Source: Methanobacteriota archaeon (GTDB lineage Archaea; Thermoplasmatota; Poseidoniia; Poseidoniales; Thalassarchaeaceae). From it: a stretch of DNA of 16,684 nucleotides. Under the pieces are notes generated by a model. It made no database searches. It was given only the letters and a program-made list of their open reading frames with translations, and was not told the DNA's origin. Below, piece by piece: positions 6,766 through 14,900 of the stretch. The stretch spans positions 14,766-31,449 of the forward strand of contig NYYK01000061.1 in NCBI GenBank assembly GCA_002685895.1, written 5' to 3'. How positions within the stretch are numbered: the first letter of the stretch is position 1; each line of letters opens with the position of its first letter. The translations under genes and the position numbers were made by a program.

Positions 6766-8156
6766 TAACGCCGCCTACCTTTTCGTTTCGCCCGCCTTTC
6801 TTTCTTACCCTTAGAGTACGAATCTTCCCATGCACGTCCACCAACACTTCGCTCTGTTTGTAAATCCCAAGAACTTCGATACCGGTCTTCTGGCGGCCGA
6901 AAACCGCGAGGTAGTTCGCGTGCCGATTTGATGTTGAATTTAACTTCATATTCTTGTTCTAATGCCTTGACAGTTGAACCACCTTGACCAACAAGAACAC
7001 CAATAGCAGATTCATCAACAAATATTTCTGCACTTACATTACCACTAAATTTCACATGGTGTACCTTTATCCCATAATCATCTGAAAGCTGATTTTTCAG
7101 TTGTGCAGCAGCAAGTAATTGGACGGGCGACATATCATCTCCACTAGCACTTCCATCGGCATCCACAATACATATTTGTTCACCGAATGAAAATATTTCA
7201 TGCAAAACTTTCCCATCAGGATACCGCTTCACTTGAATTACCGGACGAGCAAGATCTGCTTGCATTCCAGTAGGGGCTTTTACAGCCATGCCGAGTTGTA
7301 ATACTTCAGAAATTTTTCCCTTTTCAACATGAATAACTGTGGTTAATATCTGAGCAAGAATTCCTAACTCAACCCGCCCAATCATGCGCTGAATTGCTTC
7401 TAAAGCAGATGCTGAATGTGTAACACCTAGTAAACCAAGGCCAGCCAAACGACAGTCACCAAACACTTCAAAATCTTTAGTTTTACGAACTTCATCAAAT
7501 ACGATAAAATCTGGCCGTGCTAAGAATAAGATATCCGCTGTTAATTCCATTGAGCCCCGTGAATGTTCATCTTCAGCAAGTGGGGCATATTGAGTTACGC
7601 GTTGGGGTAGTTGGAGATCCCTTGGGCTCTCCATTGTTTTGACGATTGCTCCTTTCCCATCTAACCAATGGGCAATCGCACTTGCCAACGTTGATTTGCC
7701 CGAGCCAGGCATACCGCTAACAAGTGTACCTTGGTTTTGCAAATCAGCAATTAAATTGAGTAGATTCTCATCTAGATTATATTCTTCTAAACTAGGTTGT
7801 GCTACGGGCCTTACTACTATTATTTCCCACCCATCAGAAAACGGTGGCCACGATATAGTGATTCGCAAATCACCTACCTGTAACACTTTGCAACCATGCC
7901 TATCAATTTCAACAAAACAATCACTTCTTATCTCATTGTTTTGCTCAACAGATATTGACAATTCATCAGAAATGCCTTCAATCTTAGAGCGATTGAATGG
8001 CTCAATATCTAATTCTACAACCTCTAATTCTGTAATGTGCCCTCGCTTAACACGGGGTGGACAATCCGATTTCAAAAAAACAGTGCTAACCGTATTATCT
8101 TTCAACAGATCCTCTAAAGAATCCGGGATGGGGGGGTGGTCTCCAAATTTAGCCAT
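6765..8156 (-). CDS. COG1855-like ATPase with KH domain, lacking the PIN domain
   Basis: This 463-residue protein matches the C-terminal three quarters of the archaeal PIN-ATPase-KH family (COG1855), a VirB11/PilT-like P-loop ATPase fused to RNA-associated domains. The family core starts near residue 33 (PPRVKRG) and continues with ITISWPPFSDGWEI, EIIVVRP, Walker A GMPGSGKST (148-156), KTMESPRDLQLP (173-184), Walker B-like FIVFDE (217-222), RLAGLGLLGVTHS (236-248) and a KH domain (about 372-412) with the GQGG loop at 390-393. The C-terminus is very basic (KGKKERRAKRKGRRR), consistent with RNA binding. Typical relatives are about 600 residues with an N-terminal PIN nuclease; here only about 30 unrelated residues precede the core. 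The upstream gene ends 10 bases before the ATG at 8156, and the chaperonin follows, so the genes lie in one minus-strand cluster. Confidence 0.88.
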   Translation of the reverse strand: MAKFGDHPPIPDSLEDLLKDNTVSTVFLKSDCPPRVKRGHITELEVVELDIEPFNRSKIEGISDELSISVEQNNEIRSDCFVEIDRHGCKVLQVGDLRITISWPPFSDGWEIIVVRPVAQPSLEEYNLDENLLNLIADLQNQGTLVSGMPGSGKSTLASAIAHWLDGKGAIVKTMESPRDLQLPQRVTQYAPLAEDEHSRGSMELTADILFLARPDFIVFDEVRKTKDFEVFGDCRLAGLGLLGVTHSASALEAIQRMIGRVELGILAQILTTVIHVEKGKISEVLQLGMAVKAPTGMQADLARPVIQVKRYPDGKVLHEIFSFGEQICIVDADGSASGDDMSPVQLLAAAQLKNQLSDDYGIKVHHVKFSGNVSAEIFVDESAIGVLVGQGGSTVKALEQEYEVKFNIKSARELPRGFRPPEDRYRSSWDLQTERSVGGRAWEDSYSKGKKERRAKRKGRRR

Positions 8157-8166
8157 ATCACTCTAC

Positions 8167-8502
8167 TCAAACCGGTTCTCCTTCAAGGGTAGATATGGTC
8201 CAATGAAATAAAAGAGTTGAAGAAACAGCGACAGTAAGAGAACCAATCATAGGGAATCCCAAGTAATCAAATGCCACAAAATATATCACAAATGTAAGAA
8301 GAAATAAAAGTACCATATTACCTATTGTTGCACCCCTCAAATCGAATCCAGAAATAATGTCATTACGATTTGCAAAACCCCACCAGATTAGAGATGCGAG
8401 GCCAAGCAGTGTTACATAACTCACAATAATTCCAACAGATTCTCCTAACGCTGCAATATAGAGATCGTACAACGGGCCGAGTAACGTTGCTGCTAGATTC
8501 AT
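8167..8502 (-). CDS. Small membrane protein, three predicted helices
   Basis: This encodes a 111-residue protein of unrecognised family. Hydrophobic segments lie at about 22-43, 58-80 and 83-104, with a polar loop FANRNDIISGFDLRG between the first two. The N-terminal stretch (1-20) is amphipathic rather than a cleavable signal. Its stop codon is 10 bases from the start of the ATPase-KH gene, so the two are probably co-transcribed. It could anchor the ATPase or be unrelated; the sequence does not decide this. Confidence 0.65.
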   Translation of the reverse strand: MNLAATLLGPLYDLYIAALGESVGIIVSYVTLLGLASLIWWGFANRNDIISGFDLRGATIGNMVLLFLLTFVIYFVAFDYLGFPMIGSLTVAVSSTLLFHWTISTLEGEPV

Positions 8503-8561
8503 AGACGGGCGACTAGCATTCGATTCTTCAATACTCCCTCAGGGCCAGTTGGAACAATTCA

Positions 8562-9572
8562 TTATTTCCTTGCTGCACAAAGGGCTAAATCAACCATTTT
8601 CACTCCATTCAATCCAACTAAACCCGATGCTAGGGGGGTTGCCGGATTTTTCCCAGATACATGATTAATGAATGCGCGTAGTTCAGCTGTCAAACTTGGC
8701 TCTCCAAGTGGTAATTCAATACGTTCCCTAGGTGCGGCGTCAAATCCACCCCACTCTTGCCCGTGTGCGTTATTTGGATGGTGATGAATCCATAAACCAG
8801 AATGATCGAGATAATCGATTGCTAAGGAGGCGTCACGCCCAATTATACGGAGCGAACGAACTTTTCCTTGTATTCGACTACGCCAAGATACTGAAACCAA
8901 AGCAGTAACCCCATTTGGATTATGACCACAACCATTTGGAAATTGCATTTCAATAATTGCATGGTCCTCAATATTTTGAGTATCAGATGGAAGGGCAATA
9001 CAACTAATTTCATCTGCATCAGTATCACCCATCAAATCTTTCATGATGTCCATATCATGAATTGCGAGTGCAGCAATGACGCCGATATCAGGTCTAGGCT
9101 CTCTTACCGAAAGTCGTTCAGATTCAATATGAAGTATAGTCCCAAGCGCTCCAGATTTAATTAATTCAGCCGCTTTTCTGATTGCGGCGTGATAGCGAAA
9201 TAAATGTCCAACCATCAACACCATCCCAGTTTTTTCAGCGCAATTTAATATTTCAACAGCTTCTTCTTTATTCATTGCTAGTGGTTTTTCAACAAGAACA
9301 TGAATTCCCCCATTCATCAAATCGATTGCCAGCGGCGCATGTTGTGGTGTAGGGGTTGCAATTGTGGTAGCAATTACACCCATTGAAGACAATTCTGATG
9401 CATCAGTACACCATTCACAATTAAATTCATCAGCCATCATCTTTGCTCTTTCGGCATCAACATCACATACAACTAATCCAGAGATAACCCCTTCACCCGC
9501 AAGTGCAGATAATGTTCTAACATGGTTTCTACCCCAATATCCAGTCCCAACGACAGCCATCTTAGGACCCAT
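8562..9572 (-). CDS. Gfo/Idh/MocA family NAD(P)-dependent oxidoreductase
   Basis: This encodes a cytoplasmic NAD(P)-dependent dehydrogenase acting on a sugar or sugar nucleotide. The 336-residue form from ATG 9572 has the Rossmann motif VVGTGYWGRNH (7-17), the family signature VEKPLAM with the catalytic-region Lys96, GHLFRYH (122-128), and AIHDMDIM (170-177), whose His172 fits the usual catalytic His. The pattern GxxxxLAIHDMDI is typical of UDP-N-acetylglucosamine 3-dehydrogenase (WlbA-like) members, but the substrate is uncertain. An open frame extends upstream to 9791, into the divergent glycosyltransferase gene. That extension is poor in family features and spans both promoters. ATG 9572 has GGAAG five bases upstream and a TATA-like element near 9614-9622, so it is preferred. 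Confidence 0.87.
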   Translation of the reverse strand: MGPKMAVVGTGYWGRNHVRTLSALAGEGVISGLVVCDVDAERAKMMADEFNCEWCTDASELSSMGVIATTIATPTPQHAPLAIDLMNGGIHVLVEKPLAMNKEEAVEILNCAEKTGMVLMVGHLFRYHAAIRKAAELIKSGALGTILHIESERLSVREPRPDIGVIAALAIHDMDIMKDLMGDTDADEISCIALPSDTQNIEDHAIIEMQFPNGCGHNPNGVTALVSVSWRSRIQGKVRSLRIIGRDASLAIDYLDHSGLWIHHHPNNAHGQEWGGFDAAPRERIELPLGEPSLTAELRAFINHVSGKNPATPLASGLVGLNGVKMVDLALCAARK

Positions 9573-9613
9573 ATTTCTTCCGACACCCGTTCTCTCTTTC
9601 ACGCTACCGGAAT

Positions 9614-9652
9614 CATATATCATCACACATAGAGGCGGTTTGTCTGATATAG
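9614..9652. promoter_or_regulatory. Divergent promoter region between oxidoreductase and glycosyltransferase
   Basis: On the minus strand, GATATATGA (about 9622-9614) is TATA-like and lies about 45 bases upstream of the oxidoreductase ATG at 9572. On the plus strand, TGATATAG (9645-9652) lies about 24 bases before the glycosyltransferase ATG at 9673, which fits leaderless transcription. The plus-strand octamer is identical to the one upstream of purH. Confidence 0.4.
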
Positions 9653-9672
9653 GCCACCGTTGAGCGCCCCCC

Positions 9673-10938
9673 ATGCCGGGTTTAATCATCGCCGCTGTGC
9701 GCGACCTTGACCCGCCCGCAGGAGGTGCGGAAATGAGCCTTACTGCCCTTCTAAAGGGTGTTTCAGAACCAGGTCCGTTATCAGATGCCAATGTGCTATA
9801 TGTTCCCTGTCAACAATCTCCTAATGTGGATCCTGCAATACTTCAGCAGGCCTGGCGTATAATTGCATTTCAAAGTGATGACAGGGGTGAAGCTACTGCT
9901 TTAACCGAGAATAGTGAAATTAAGCGCCACGCCTTCCCTCTTCCGATTGAGGATGTATGGTCGGGAATAGCATGGCGTAGACGCAGCAAAAGCGGCCAAC
10001 CCCATATCAAAACACAGCGACGCCACCTCAAGCGCGCAAACAACAAATTCGCAAATATACTACGCAAAGCCATCAAAAAAGAAGCGGAAGAGGCCATTCG
10101 AAGCGGACTTCCAGTCATAGGTGTCACCCAACTACATTGGTCGGCGGGCGCTGCAACAGTTTTCCAAGAATTGAATATACCCTATCTGGTTTTTGTGAGA
10201 GATGAATTACAGTTTATCCAACCGGAGTTATATCGCTCAAGTCTTGAAAATGCCGCTGCTGTATGCTGTGCAGGTGAGGGATTGGGATTACAAGTATCAT
10301 CTACATTTTCAGTGAAGGCTGTTAGAAATGTACGACTTCCAGTAGATTTCGCAGGTCGTTTTGGGACTATAGATAGCATAGAAATCATAAGAGCAGCGGG
10401 TCTTGCAAATCGTGCAAATAATAACGATTTAACCACACCAAGAATTGCAATTGTTGGCGTTACACCTGAGAAAGGATACAGATTTTATCAAGAATTATTA
10501 CCACATTTAGCCAACGTTTGGCCAGAAGCAAGAATTGATGTATATGGTGGTGGAATGTATGCAGAATCGTTACAAGAATACGACAATGTATCTTGGCACG
10601 GCCACACTTCTGTGGAAGATGTGTTTAGTAAATGCGATGTGCACTTATTGACTGTAGAAAGCACAGGTTCATGGGGCCGAGTAATCAATGAAGCAGGGTT
10701 ATTTGGAGTCCCCTCAGTTTCAGTAAACATCGGTAGTCAGCCAGAAGCAGTTGGAGATGGGGGGATGATTGTTTCTGCCGATGCTTCTCTCGATGATTGG
10801 GTATTGGCACTACGTTCAACTTATGAACGAAAAACCGAACTTGGAGAAATAGCACAACGGCACGCTGGAATAGTGGATCACCGTAGTTCCATAGCAGCAT
10901 TCCGTTCAGTCATCAAGGAATTCTCCGAGGGAATTTGA
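9673..10938 (+). CDS. GT4-like (GT-B fold) glycosyltransferase
   Basis: This encodes a 421-residue soluble protein with two Rossmann-like halves, as in GT-B glycosyltransferases. The N-terminal half begins GLIIAAVRDLDPPAGGAEMS, where the GGAE turn near residue 18 is the acceptor-side glycine loop. The C-terminal half holds IAIVGVTPEKGYRFYQELLP (259-278), a donor-binding start, then IDVYGGG, and SWGRVINEAGLFGVPSV (333-349) followed by GSQPEAVGDGGMIV. This last block is the GT4 donor pocket, but the first Glu of the usual EX7E motif is replaced (Gly332); only Glu340 remains. A basic, Arg/Lys-rich helical insert (about 101-140) could touch membranes or an anionic acceptor. The gene overlaps the next in TGATG (10936-10940). 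Donor and acceptor are unknown. Confidence 0.8.
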   Translation: MPGLIIAAVRDLDPPAGGAEMSLTALLKGVSEPGPLSDANVLYVPCQQSPNVDPAILQQAWRIIAFQSDDRGEATALTENSEIKRHAFPLPIEDVWSGIAWRRRSKSGQPHIKTQRRHLKRANNKFANILRKAIKKEAEEAIRSGLPVIGVTQLHWSAGAATVFQELNIPYLVFVRDELQFIQPELYRSSLENAAAVCCAGEGLGLQVSSTFSVKAVRNVRLPVDFAGRFGTIDSIEIIRAAGLANRANNNDLTTPRIAIVGVTPEKGYRFYQELLPHLANVWPEARIDVYGGGMYAESLQEYDNVSWHGHTSVEDVFSKCDVHLLTVESTGSWGRVINEAGLFGVPSVSVNIGSQPEAVGDGGMIVSADASLDDWVLALRSTYERKTELGEIAQRHAGIVDHRSSIAAFRSVIKEFSEGI

Positions 10939-11855
10939 TGGCGTATACGAATGTCACCGTAGAAGAGGCGTTGTGGTTACTAGCCGAGGCAGGAGTGGCA
11001 TCACTGAACAAAATGGAGCCACTTGCAGGGGGGTGGGCTAATTCGAATTATTTACTCACGCTCGATGATGACACAAAATTAGTTCTCAAAGTATGGGATG
11101 AAAGGGCGCCGGATGAAGTGGAGCAGATACTTGAACACACGTGTTGGCTTGCAGACCACGGCGTACTTACACCAGCCCCATTGCTATTGGAAGGTGGTGT
11201 GAGGTTTCTTGTCAAGGATAATCAGGCATGGATGTTGATGCCGTTTGTCGAAGGTGGCTGGTTACCCGCGGATTCTTCATCACTTTACGAACTCGGCAAG
11301 GCGCAGGCACAGATGCACGAGGTTCCAATTCACGAAAGTATTCCAACCACGTTTGCGATTGGATTTACTCTATGGGATAAGTTAGTCAAAGATGCACACA
11401 AAGACGGTACGATGACCCCATTCCTAGAATTGCTGGAGAAAGAGACACATCTTCTCAAGCAAAGAATTCCAGATGATTTACCTTCTGGTATCATCCATGG
11501 TGATCTCTATCCTGACAATGTGATTGGACGCGAGGGGGAGGTTCTCGCCCTACTCGATTTTGAAGAAATCTGTATCGAATCACTCGCAATGGATCTTGTG
11601 ACAACTTATGTTGGATTTGGTTGGAAAGATGGCTTGCCCGTTCCTGAATTATGGGATGCATTGTTGAGGGGATATGAATCGGTTCGACCATTGACAGAGG
11701 CAGAACATGCGGTCCTTCCAGACCTACATCGATTTGCGGTATTAGCAGTTGCAGCTTGGCGCTATCAGCAATTCGTGGTACGTGTGCCTGGAACAGAACA
11801 CACCGAACGATATTTGGAAATGGTGTCTAGATTAGATAAAAAACTCCCATTTTAG
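10938..11855 (+). CDS. APH/choline-kinase-fold kinase, homoserine kinase II-like
   Basis: This encodes a 305-residue small-molecule kinase of the aminoglycoside phosphotransferase superfamily. It shows a Gly-rich nucleotide loop LAGGWANSNYLL (29-40), an ATP-anchoring Lys51 in LVLKVWDE, the catalytic loop GIIHGDLYPDNV (184-195), and the metal-binding DFEE (207-210). The C-terminal pattern (GYESVRPLTEAEHAVLPDL) resembles homoserine kinase type II (ThrB of Pseudomonas type, COG2334), which suggests homoserine, but other alcohols or amino sugars are possible. ATG 10938 overlaps the glycosyltransferase stop (TGATG), so translation is coupled. A TTG at 10935 would add one residue. Being coupled to a glycosyltransferase, it may act on a sugar rather than homoserine. 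Confidence 0.82.
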   Translation: MAYTNVTVEEALWLLAEAGVASLNKMEPLAGGWANSNYLLTLDDDTKLVLKVWDERAPDEVEQILEHTCWLADHGVLTPAPLLLEGGVRFLVKDNQAWMLMPFVEGGWLPADSSSLYELGKAQAQMHEVPIHESIPTTFAIGFTLWDKLVKDAHKDGTMTPFLELLEKETHLLKQRIPDDLPSGIIHGDLYPDNVIGREGEVLALLDFEEICIESLAMDLVTTYVGFGWKDGLPVPELWDALLRGYESVRPLTEAEHAVLPDLHRFAVLAVAAWRYQQFVVRVPGTEHTERYLEMVSRLDKKLPF

Positions 11856-11923
11856 CCGATTTTAACCACTATAACAAAAACAATAATCCCCTAATATTTC
11901 TTGTTTTATTGACAATGAAAAAC

Positions 11924-11943
11924 CCCACCGTATATACGGTGGG
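11924..11943 (+). promoter_or_regulatory. Perfect 20-bp palindrome containing a TATATA core
   Basis: The arms are CCCACCGTAT and ATACGGTGGG, with no central spacer. The middle reads CGTATATACG, so a TATA-like hexamer sits at the dyad centre, about 40 bases before the ATG of the 1196-residue protein. Transcription from it would start near 11960, leaving a short leader with GAAGG (11966-11970). It may be an operator over the core promoter, or a hairpin ending the upstream kinase transcript. The absence of a following U-run favours the former. Confidence 0.5.
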
Positions 11944-11973
11944 ATGCTTTCGGGATAATTGGGATGAAGGTAT

Positions 11974-14900
11974 ATGCAAGAAAAAAGGGTATTGTCGAGG
12001 GTTTTGTCAATCATATTGATTTGTGCTTTATTTAGCCCAATTTTTTCTATTTTACCCACGGCGTCTGCAGACTCAGAAACAATTTATGTGGATACACAAA
12101 GTTGCACCCCTCTCTCGGCACCAGGAGACGGTTCCATTGAATATCCATATTGCAACATATCTGAAGCAATTTCTAGTTCATCATCTGGTGATACAATCAT
12201 AGTTGCAAGTGGTGACTATGTGCTTAATCAACCAATATCTATCACCCATCCGTTGACACTTAAAGGGGTAAAATATGATATTAGCGCCCTCAATAGATCA
12301 TCTGGTGATGTTACTGAAAGTACCATTGATGTACGTAACTCAAATGGAGCGATTGTTATCACTAGTAGCGATGTTGTAGTAGCAGGATTCAATATAATTG
12401 GTAATGAAAACACGCGATTTGGATTTTCAATTTCAGGTAATGATAACAGCCTCTCTAACATAGAGATTGAGAACAATCTAATCCACGGTATGGCTAAGAA
12501 AATTAATCAATTACGCAGCACGTCATGGGGGATATTGACAGAAGCAAAAGTATCTAGTAATTTTACTACTAACACCCTAGACGGACTACATTTTCATGGA
12601 AATCATATCTATGATATTGGTGGATATAACAATTCTATTGGTTTAGGTATTTCATTACATGAAGTAGTATCTACTGAAGTTGGTGGCGGCGCAATAATTG
12701 AAAACAATAAATTTTCCAATATTAATGATGGCCAATGGGCAGGGGTGCCCACCCCAGGGATGGGTGTAGTTGCACAAGAAGAAGTACTTATTTATCCAAC
12801 AGATCAACAAAGTGGTATCACATTAAGAAATAATGAATACAATACAATTAGTGTTGGTGCGGCCTTGCAAATTTCTGAGAGGGGAGTTTTCGATGAACAG
12901 AATAATAATTTCCAATCTGTTGATGTATTCATGATTAATGTTGGCCACACAACAACGGTTATGGAAAATACATTAGCCCCATTTGCCAAAGCAACGGGTA
13001 GAAATTTAACTATTGGAATTGCTGATTCTGCAGCATATTTTGCTAGCCCTTCAACTGCAGTAGCGCAGACATTAGTTAATTCAGAATCAGATTCACACAA
13101 CATCATATTGTCTGGTGGAGTTTTTAATGAGGATCTTATTATCGCCCCATCTAATCAACTTAGTAATTTATTGATAACAACAACAGAAGGGGGGAACCCA
13201 ACATTTACTGGGGGTATTCATTTGTTGGCAAATTATAACCTAAATAATTTTACAATTGAAGGATTAACAATTCAAGGAGAGGCAACACCAGGAATCGCTT
13301 TTAACATCGAAAGTAATGCAGGCCTTTCTGATATCACAATTAATAATATGACAATTAATGGCGGCGATGCAGCACGTTCTGGAATTATTTCTTCTGGACT
13401 ATCTGGAGCAATCACGGTTGAAAATAATAATTTCAATAATTTAGATGGTGCTTATTCTTACACAACTACCCCCGATGGAATAGATTCAACCGCAGGCCAG
13501 ATATCCCAGCTAAGCTTCTCAAATAATGCCATCACTGGATCTTCGGGTTCTGTAAGATTGACACCGGTATCAGGACTAATTTCCTCAAGCACAGTAAATA
13601 ATAACGTATTTACTAATAGTGGTTCAAATTCAACTCCAATGCTTTCAATTTCAAATATTGCTATATTAACATTAGATAACAATAACCTACATGACTTAGA
13701 TGCCTTGGTGGGAATTTCTATTGAGGATGTAAGATATTTATCCGTGTCAGAAAACAATTTATCTGGTCTTAATATTGCAATTACTGTTGATGAATCTAAT
13801 ACTGGTTCAATGCAGAGTGCTACCTTTGATGACAATTCATTTACAGAGATTGATACTTATGCAATAGAAGTGCCAACTGTAACAGGGGCAACAGTAAGTG
13901 TAAATCAAAATTGGTTTGGAACAACTAATATTTCTGCAATTTCTGAAATGATACAAGGAGATACTCAAATTGGCGAGCAGTGGAATTCATGGCCAGGCGA
14001 GGACACAGACAACGATGGTTGGGCGGATGAATTTGATTTGTGTTCTGGACATAACGACGCTGTTGATGTAGACGCAGACGGCATTCCAGATGGTTGCGAT
14101 TCATTGATTGATAGTGACGATGATTCAATATCAGATGGAGTAGATAATTGCTTGACACAACAAAATACCGACCAAGCGAATCATGATGGTGATGTTTACG
14201 GTGATTTATGCGATTCTGATGATGATAACGATGGAATGTTAGATACAGAAAACGGCGAACAATTAGACATGTGTCCTCAAGGGCACTTAGGTTGGGTTAG
14301 AACTCAAGTAACAGATCCTGATAACGATGGCTGCCATAATTATCACGAAGATGATGATGATGACAATGATGGAATTTTGGATGATGTTGATTTATGCCAA
14401 AGAAGCATACAACTTAATTGGGAATCAAACCAAAGTACTGATTATGATGGTGATGGTTGTATAGACGATTCAACAGAAGATAATGATGATGATAATGACA
14501 ATATAGACGACGATGTCGATTTATGCCCCAACGGTGAGTTAAATTGGATTTCAATTAGAGATACAGATTTTGATGGCGATGGTTGTCTAGATGTTCTAGA
14601 GGACTTCGACGACGATAATGATGGAGTCTTAGATGTGCGTGATGATTGCCCTAATCAATATGTGAATAATGAAACGGATTTAGATGGTGATGGTTGCATT
14701 GACACCAACAACGAAGCATCATCCTTTACAGAACGATTGATGGTGGGCGAACCAATGGCCATGGCTATTGTTATGATACCAATACTATTGATGTTCGTAG
14801 TTGGAACTAAATTATATGTCAATCAAATAAATAGAGACACGAAAAATCGCTTGCTAGTTAGTGTTGGTAACGCCGAAACACCTCGGAGATTAAGAGAGCT

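Noticed and set aside
7639..8211. A 190-residue open frame on the plus strand
   Set aside because: It lies antisense to the well-supported ATPase-KH gene, has Ser/Pro-rich translation without family motifs, and is best explained as a shadow frame.
9573..9791. N-terminal extension of the oxidoreductase to 9791
   Set aside because: It would overlap the divergent glycosyltransferase by about 119 bases and cover both promoters. The Rossmann motif starts right after ATG 9572, and the family length fits the short form.
14200..14660. GAT-rich near-repeats that could suggest a CRISPR-like or minisatellite array
   Set aside because: The repeats are in frame and encode Asp-rich calcium-binding protein units with no spacer structure.
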